From: Brachionus plicatilis | Lineage: Eukaryota > Rotifera > Eurotatoria > Ploima > Brachionidae | Assembly (NCBI GenBank): GCA_010279815.1 | Contig: QEOQ01000204.1 | Location: forward strand, 319,620-383,619 | Direction of reading: 5' to 3' | DNA length: 64,000 nucleotides | Shown: piece by piece, positions 59,242 to 64,000 of the stretch | How the letters are laid out: each line of letters starts with the position of its first letter | How positions within the stretch are numbered: the stretch's first letter is position 1 | Position numbers and translations under genes: made by a program | Notes under the pieces: model-generated | The model's input: the letters and a program-made list of their open reading frames with translations, nothing else | Databases searched by the model: none | Told to the model about the DNA's origin: nothing

Positions 59242-62200
59242 TTCTAAGTATCTATAAATTAAAGAGATTTGAATGTTAGATTGATTAAAATACCAAACAA
59301 TTTTCTTAATCTAAATGCAAGATACTTAATTTTAAATTTTTTAAAAAATTATCAAATAAAATAAAATTTGTATATGAATACGAAAAAAGCTCGGTTTTTG
59401 GAACTATTGTGATATTCTTCACTTTCGACAAAAAGCATTAAACTTGAGGGAAATATTCGCATAAGACTAGATTCATATGTTAGTTGAAAAATTTCAAATT
59501 TGACTAATCATATAATTTTGTGCAAATTGTTGAATTATTTTACTATTCATGTAGCAAACATTCAGACAAATTTTGGTTTGAAAACTTTCAAATTTTGTCA
59601 TGTTTAAATAATTTGGTCAAAATTAAGTTCTTCGATATTTTTAAAAAAAAATTGTCCTCACTACCTGCGTAATACGAAAAAAAAACTAATAATTCTGATT
59701 AAATTAATAATTCTTGCTTAATCAAATAAATTCATCATTGGATCGAAAGATTATCGAAGCATAATTACGAGCAAAAACAAAATTTTTATATTTACTTTTA
59801 GATTTTTTGTTTAAATTTTTTATTTTCTGAGACTAGATATTCAATTAAATAAATCAAAATATTTTTTTAAATAAAATTTTTTATTGAATTGATTTGATCT
59901 AAAACCAAACCAAGACTTTAAAATTTAAAAAATAAAAGATACAAACAAAAATATTTTTCCAAAATGGTATGACCTATTTTTTATTAATCCTTTATCATCT
60001 TATTGATGATGATATATCGAAATTTAAATCCATGTTTAATCAATATTAGGTTTCAGAATGATTAGTCTGTAGTGATCAATTTAAAATTTCAAATAAATGT
60101 TTTTTTTAATCTTATTCGGACTATTCATATTAGAGTATTAAAAAATTAAGAATTTTGATTTTGATTCATAATCTCTAAAACATGTTTTGCAGATGAAAAT
60201 AAATTTTAATATATTTTAATATATTTTTGGTTTTAATTAAATATTTAAATATGTAAAAAAAAAATTTGGTTTTACCATATATACAGTGTAATTTTTATCA
60301 TTGGAATTAACCATTTTCCCATAAAATTACGAAAAAATGGTCATTAATTCCATCGCATTTTAAGAAAATTTTATTGTTAATTTTTAAAAAACATTTAACC
60401 ACATTTCATGATATTTATTAGCTATTTGTAGTTTTAGAGATTGAATCAAAATTATTAATAGATTCATTTAATAAAATTTAAATTACTTATTAGAAGAGCA
60501 TATTTCAATAATATTTAATCATAGGATAATTCAGGAAATTAAATAGAATTTAGCAAGGTTTTCAAAATTTTAAATTTTAATTAGTCTAAACGTTTATTTT
60601 TTTAATTATTTTTATTCAAAATATGCAGTTGCTTTTCAATTCTTCTTCATTTATAAAATTAAAAAATTAATTAGTTTAAATTGTATCGTTAATAACGATT
60701 TCCTCGTGCATGACTCTCGCGACTGGATTTAAAAACATTTTTAGATTTCAAGATTTCGAGATTGATTGCTAAGTAATTGAGGAAAAGTAACGATTTCATG
60801 CTTAGAAAGTAAATATTAGACCTTTTGTTCAACATCACGAAAATTTTAAATTAAGAAAATAATACTATAACATTTTTAATAAAATAATCAATTAACAATT
60901 TTCAATTATTTAAGCTTAAAAGACTAAATTGAAAAGCTTTTCGTGTCTAAGTAATTTTTATTTATTACGAATAAATAATTTTATTCATTTTTATGAAAGA
61001 TCTCAAATTATCATCGAAAAAATTTTATATTTTTGATTTCAAAATTGGCATCGTTACCCTATTTTATTTTACATTTCTTATATCTTGGAAAATTATGCTA
61101 AAAAAATTCGGATTTAAAAATTATCTGATATGTCATTAATTGTAAGCAAATTGAATTTATTTTTAAGTGATAGAAAGTAATAACAAGATAAAATTGTTAT
61201 TGGAAGAAAGTAAATCATTTTGAATCATTTTAGATTTTCGAGCAAACAATACAAAAATGTCATATAACTTATTGATATTTTAAGAAAACGCAATTTTTAA
61301 GATATACTTATTTTTTGTTAAAGTAAATTAAAAATAATATTTAGTTACATAAAAGATCTAAATATTTAGATATATTTTATCCTATCTCCTAATCAATCTT
61401 TTATTTTTCTTTGATTTAGTTTGGTTATATAATTCTTTATAGTAGAAAATCAAATTTTGTTTTTTTATTATATTACCTTTACAATGATTTAAATGACAAT
61501 TTAATTTAAAATAATTTTGACTTGATTTCGTTTTTAATTTTAAAAAATATGGATACTGAGTAGTTGTTCTTTTTTCAGGGTAGAATAAAACCCATTCAAA
61601 GATCAATTTTAACCTACTTGAAAAATTCAGTATCCTATGTCTTTTATTTATTCATATTTATAAATATGAAGGAAAAACGAGATTGGTTCAGAATGGAGCT
61701 TAGTCAATCCTTTAATCCTGATACTTGAAAAACAAACTAAAATAAAATTAATCAGAAAGAAAAAGAAAAAGTTTAATTTTTGTTAACTTAAATATTAAAT
61801 ATTTTAAAAAGTGATGAGGCAAATTTACATATTTTGTTTGTTTTTAAATTTGGATAATGAATTGAGAAATAAAAGAATATCCAAAATGTTTATTATATGT
61901 TTAGGAATTAGAATTCAAAACTCGGATTAAGTGTTTTTGTTGAAAATTGCTATAAATATCAATAGCAATATCCTTTATGTTTTCTATTAAATTTTAATTA
62001 AATAGAAGTCTGAGAACATATATTTAGCTATATTACAATAATAGAGCGAAAATTCTTTTAAAATTATTAAAATTAGTCTTGATAAGGAAATAGTCCTAAA
62101 AATTATTTCTCGTATTGATTAGATATATATTTAAATGACTAATGTAAAATTACATTGATTCCTTTGCTTCAGAGCCTCTAAAGAGAATTTATAAAAGAAT

Positions 62201-64000
62201 TTAATTATTCTCCTTAATATAATATTTTAACTTAAAACAAAAAAAAATGAATAAATTTAAATTAGTTCATTTTTAAAATATGATAAAACCTTAAGATAAG
62301 ATTTTTTAAAAGTTTTAAGTTTTTTCACTTAACATTTAAAATGATCTTTTCAATATTTGAAGATAACCTAGAGACGATCAATTAAATAAAAAATATTTTT
62401 CAAGGAGTTATGATTTTGAGATATTAAGGTTGTAACTTTTGTTCAAACAGTTTATTAAATCGATAGTAAAAATATTTCAAAATTGCAACTTTGTAATGAT
62501 TTTATTCTTTTATTTTATTATTTAAAAAAAAATTATTGAAGCTTGAATGTTTTTTGAGGAAAAAAATTTGTACTTAATTCTTAAATGAAGTGATTATCGT
62601 CTACTGTACTTTTTTAAAATAATTGAATTTATTTTTTAATGGCTGATTAATAAGTAATCAATTTAAAAATCAAAAAAAAATGAGAATTTCTCTTAAAATT
62701 TTCACAATTTAGGCCAATTTTCTAAAAGGATTATTTTGAATAATTAATAGGAAAAGACGAATTTTAATTTTTTAGATTAGATATATTTCAAGGGATTTAG
62801 CAATTTTCTAAAATTAGTTTTTATTCTTGATTGTTATAAATATAATTTAGATATCAAAAAATTTCAAAAATTTCCTGCCAAAATTATTTTGCGTCGATTT
62901 ATAATTTTCATTTAATTTTTATTTTAAACTGAAAAGACAGAAAAATTCAAATGACCAAGCAGAATTTGTTGAGTCTAGCAAATTCATTAAATAAATGTAA
63001 GTAAAAAAGCTCACTAGCATTACTTTCCAATTTTTTTTAAAACTATTCCTACTTTTTCCAAATTTAAAATTTTTAAACCAACAAATAGTCATTAAAAAAA
63101 TCAACTTTTTTTCTAATTTTTTAAAGTAAACAATTTTGAATCACACTTTGAGGCAAACAGTATTGGGATGCTTTTTTTTCGAAGCTAAAAAAATTTGGAT
63201 AAATTATTAAAAAATAAAACTGTGCTGCTAAGAAATTTAGAAATAAATAAAATAAGAGGTAATCATATTTACGAATAGAGATATTAAAATCGGATTATTT
63301 TGGTGACTAATTGGTCATTATCACCATCAAAAAAGCCCCAAAAATCCTTGAGAATATTGAATTTGTTCAAAGATAAGTTTGGGTAATAAGCACAATACCG
63401 TAATGTGAGGTTTGTGGTTTAATGAAAAATTTTGAAAAAAGGTTCTAAAGATCATAAAAGCAAAATTCATTGGAATTTTGAATAATTTTTCTTAATTTCG
63501 TCTTCATCACTTATTTTCGGAAACATTTATTTCATAATGAATATTTGTTTTGTTGATTAATAATTCAATATATCTTATTAATAAACTAAAAGAGTCGTTA
63601 AGTTCTTTAGAATATAAAAAAATGTTAATGTATAACGGATATTTCATCTTTAGTCTATAATTGAATTGAATTGTCACATAAGTACTCAATTCGATCATTT
63701 TACAAAAATGTTGTTGCAAGATTGTTTTTTAAATTTACATTTTAAAATTCGACAAAATTTTCGAAGCAATGTTTATTTCTCTCTCTAATTTTTCGTTTTT
63801 AATTCTAAAATTTTAAATTTTAATTTCTTTTATTTTACTTAATAAGCTAGTCTACAAACCAAGTGAAACCAATGCTCGCAATTCTAAATTTAACATATAT
63901 ACCTTTAATTTAATTATGAAATTATTGAAAAATTTTAACAATTGTAAAAAAATTTTAATCTTAAAGCAATAAAATTTAAATCAAGAGCTGTTTAGCTTTC
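59242..64000. other. Intergenic, no gene seen
   Basis: About 4.8 kb of AT-rich sequence. It should hold the PSMC6 promoter near 59.3 kb. Frames at 61382-61606, 62919-63104 and 63507-63719 (all -) are short with Phe/Lys/Asn-rich composition and are not called. A weak inverted pair (GGAATTAACCATTTT near 60305 and AAAATGGTCATTAATTCC near 60335) was the only structure noticed. Confidence 0.5.

Noticed and set aside
60300..60355. Imperfect inverted repeat around GGAATTAACCATTTT
   Set aside because: Short, mismatched and in AT-rich sequence; no target duplication or second copy was seen.
1..64000. CRISPR arrays, tRNA or rRNA genes
   Set aside because: No regularly spaced direct repeats and no tRNA or rRNA-like conserved boxes were found on reading either strand; a covariance search would be decisive for tRNAs.

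Overview
The window is AT-rich eukaryotic DNA, and most of it is non-coding. Spliced genes with short introns (often about 50-60 bp) sit between long stretches of A/T homopolymers. The animal-type proteins (ACF1/BAZ1A, a KChIP-like calcium sensor, an Ig/FN3 adhesion receptor, a CAP/EGF/FN2 secreted protein, an animal-type multicopper oxidase) point to an invertebrate metazoan. The AT bias, compact introns, jockey/CR1-like LINE fragments and splice-acceptor-like sequences just upstream of start codons would fit a rotifer such as Brachionus. That is an inference and was not tested. No search could be run; exon models were built by reading splice sites and reading-frame phase by eye.

Layout. 0-2.2 kb: a foldback-type inverted repeat, then a six-exon KChIP-like EF-hand gene (-). 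4.8-5.2 kb: a LINE 3' relic. 6.8-7.7 kb: two tightly spaced + strand genes, an unrecognised two-TM protein and SDHAF4. 8.2-16.7 kb: a complete eight-exon ACF1/BAZ1A gene (-) with two MITE-like elements in its introns. 18.5-21.3 kb: eIF3a (+), transcribed divergently from BAZ1A. 21.9-22.8 kb: a second LINE reverse transcriptase pseudogene. 23.8-25.8 kb: a ten-exon secreted CAP protein (-). 26.4-27.3 kb: a complete 860-bp hAT element with perfect 8-bp target duplications. 27.3-42.3 kb: a 15-kb gene desert containing an assembly gap and a third MITE-like copy. 42.3-47.3 kb: a six-exon Ig/FN3 adhesion receptor (+). 48.5-49.5 kb: a GC-richer, 5'-truncated LINE (-). 51.6-54.4 kb: a five-exon multicopper oxidase (+) with a probable GC-AG intron. 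55.5-56.2 kb: a second, coding-free hAT element with a perfect 8-bp target duplication. 56.5-59.2 kb: LACTB2 and PSMC6 (-), 288 bp apart. 59.2-64 kb: no gene seen.

The genes do not form one pathway. They are housekeeping functions (translation initiation, proteasome, chromatin remodelling, mitochondrial complex II assembly, RNA/metabolite hydrolysis) interspersed with cell-surface or secreted proteins. The clearest structural discoveries are the two hAT elements with exact target-site duplications. Next come the near-identical sequence copied on both sides of the N gap, the small MITE family, the unusual domain architecture of the CAP protein and the loss of calcium ligands in the KChIP-like protein. 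I did not find a convincing multi-gene system that is new to science.
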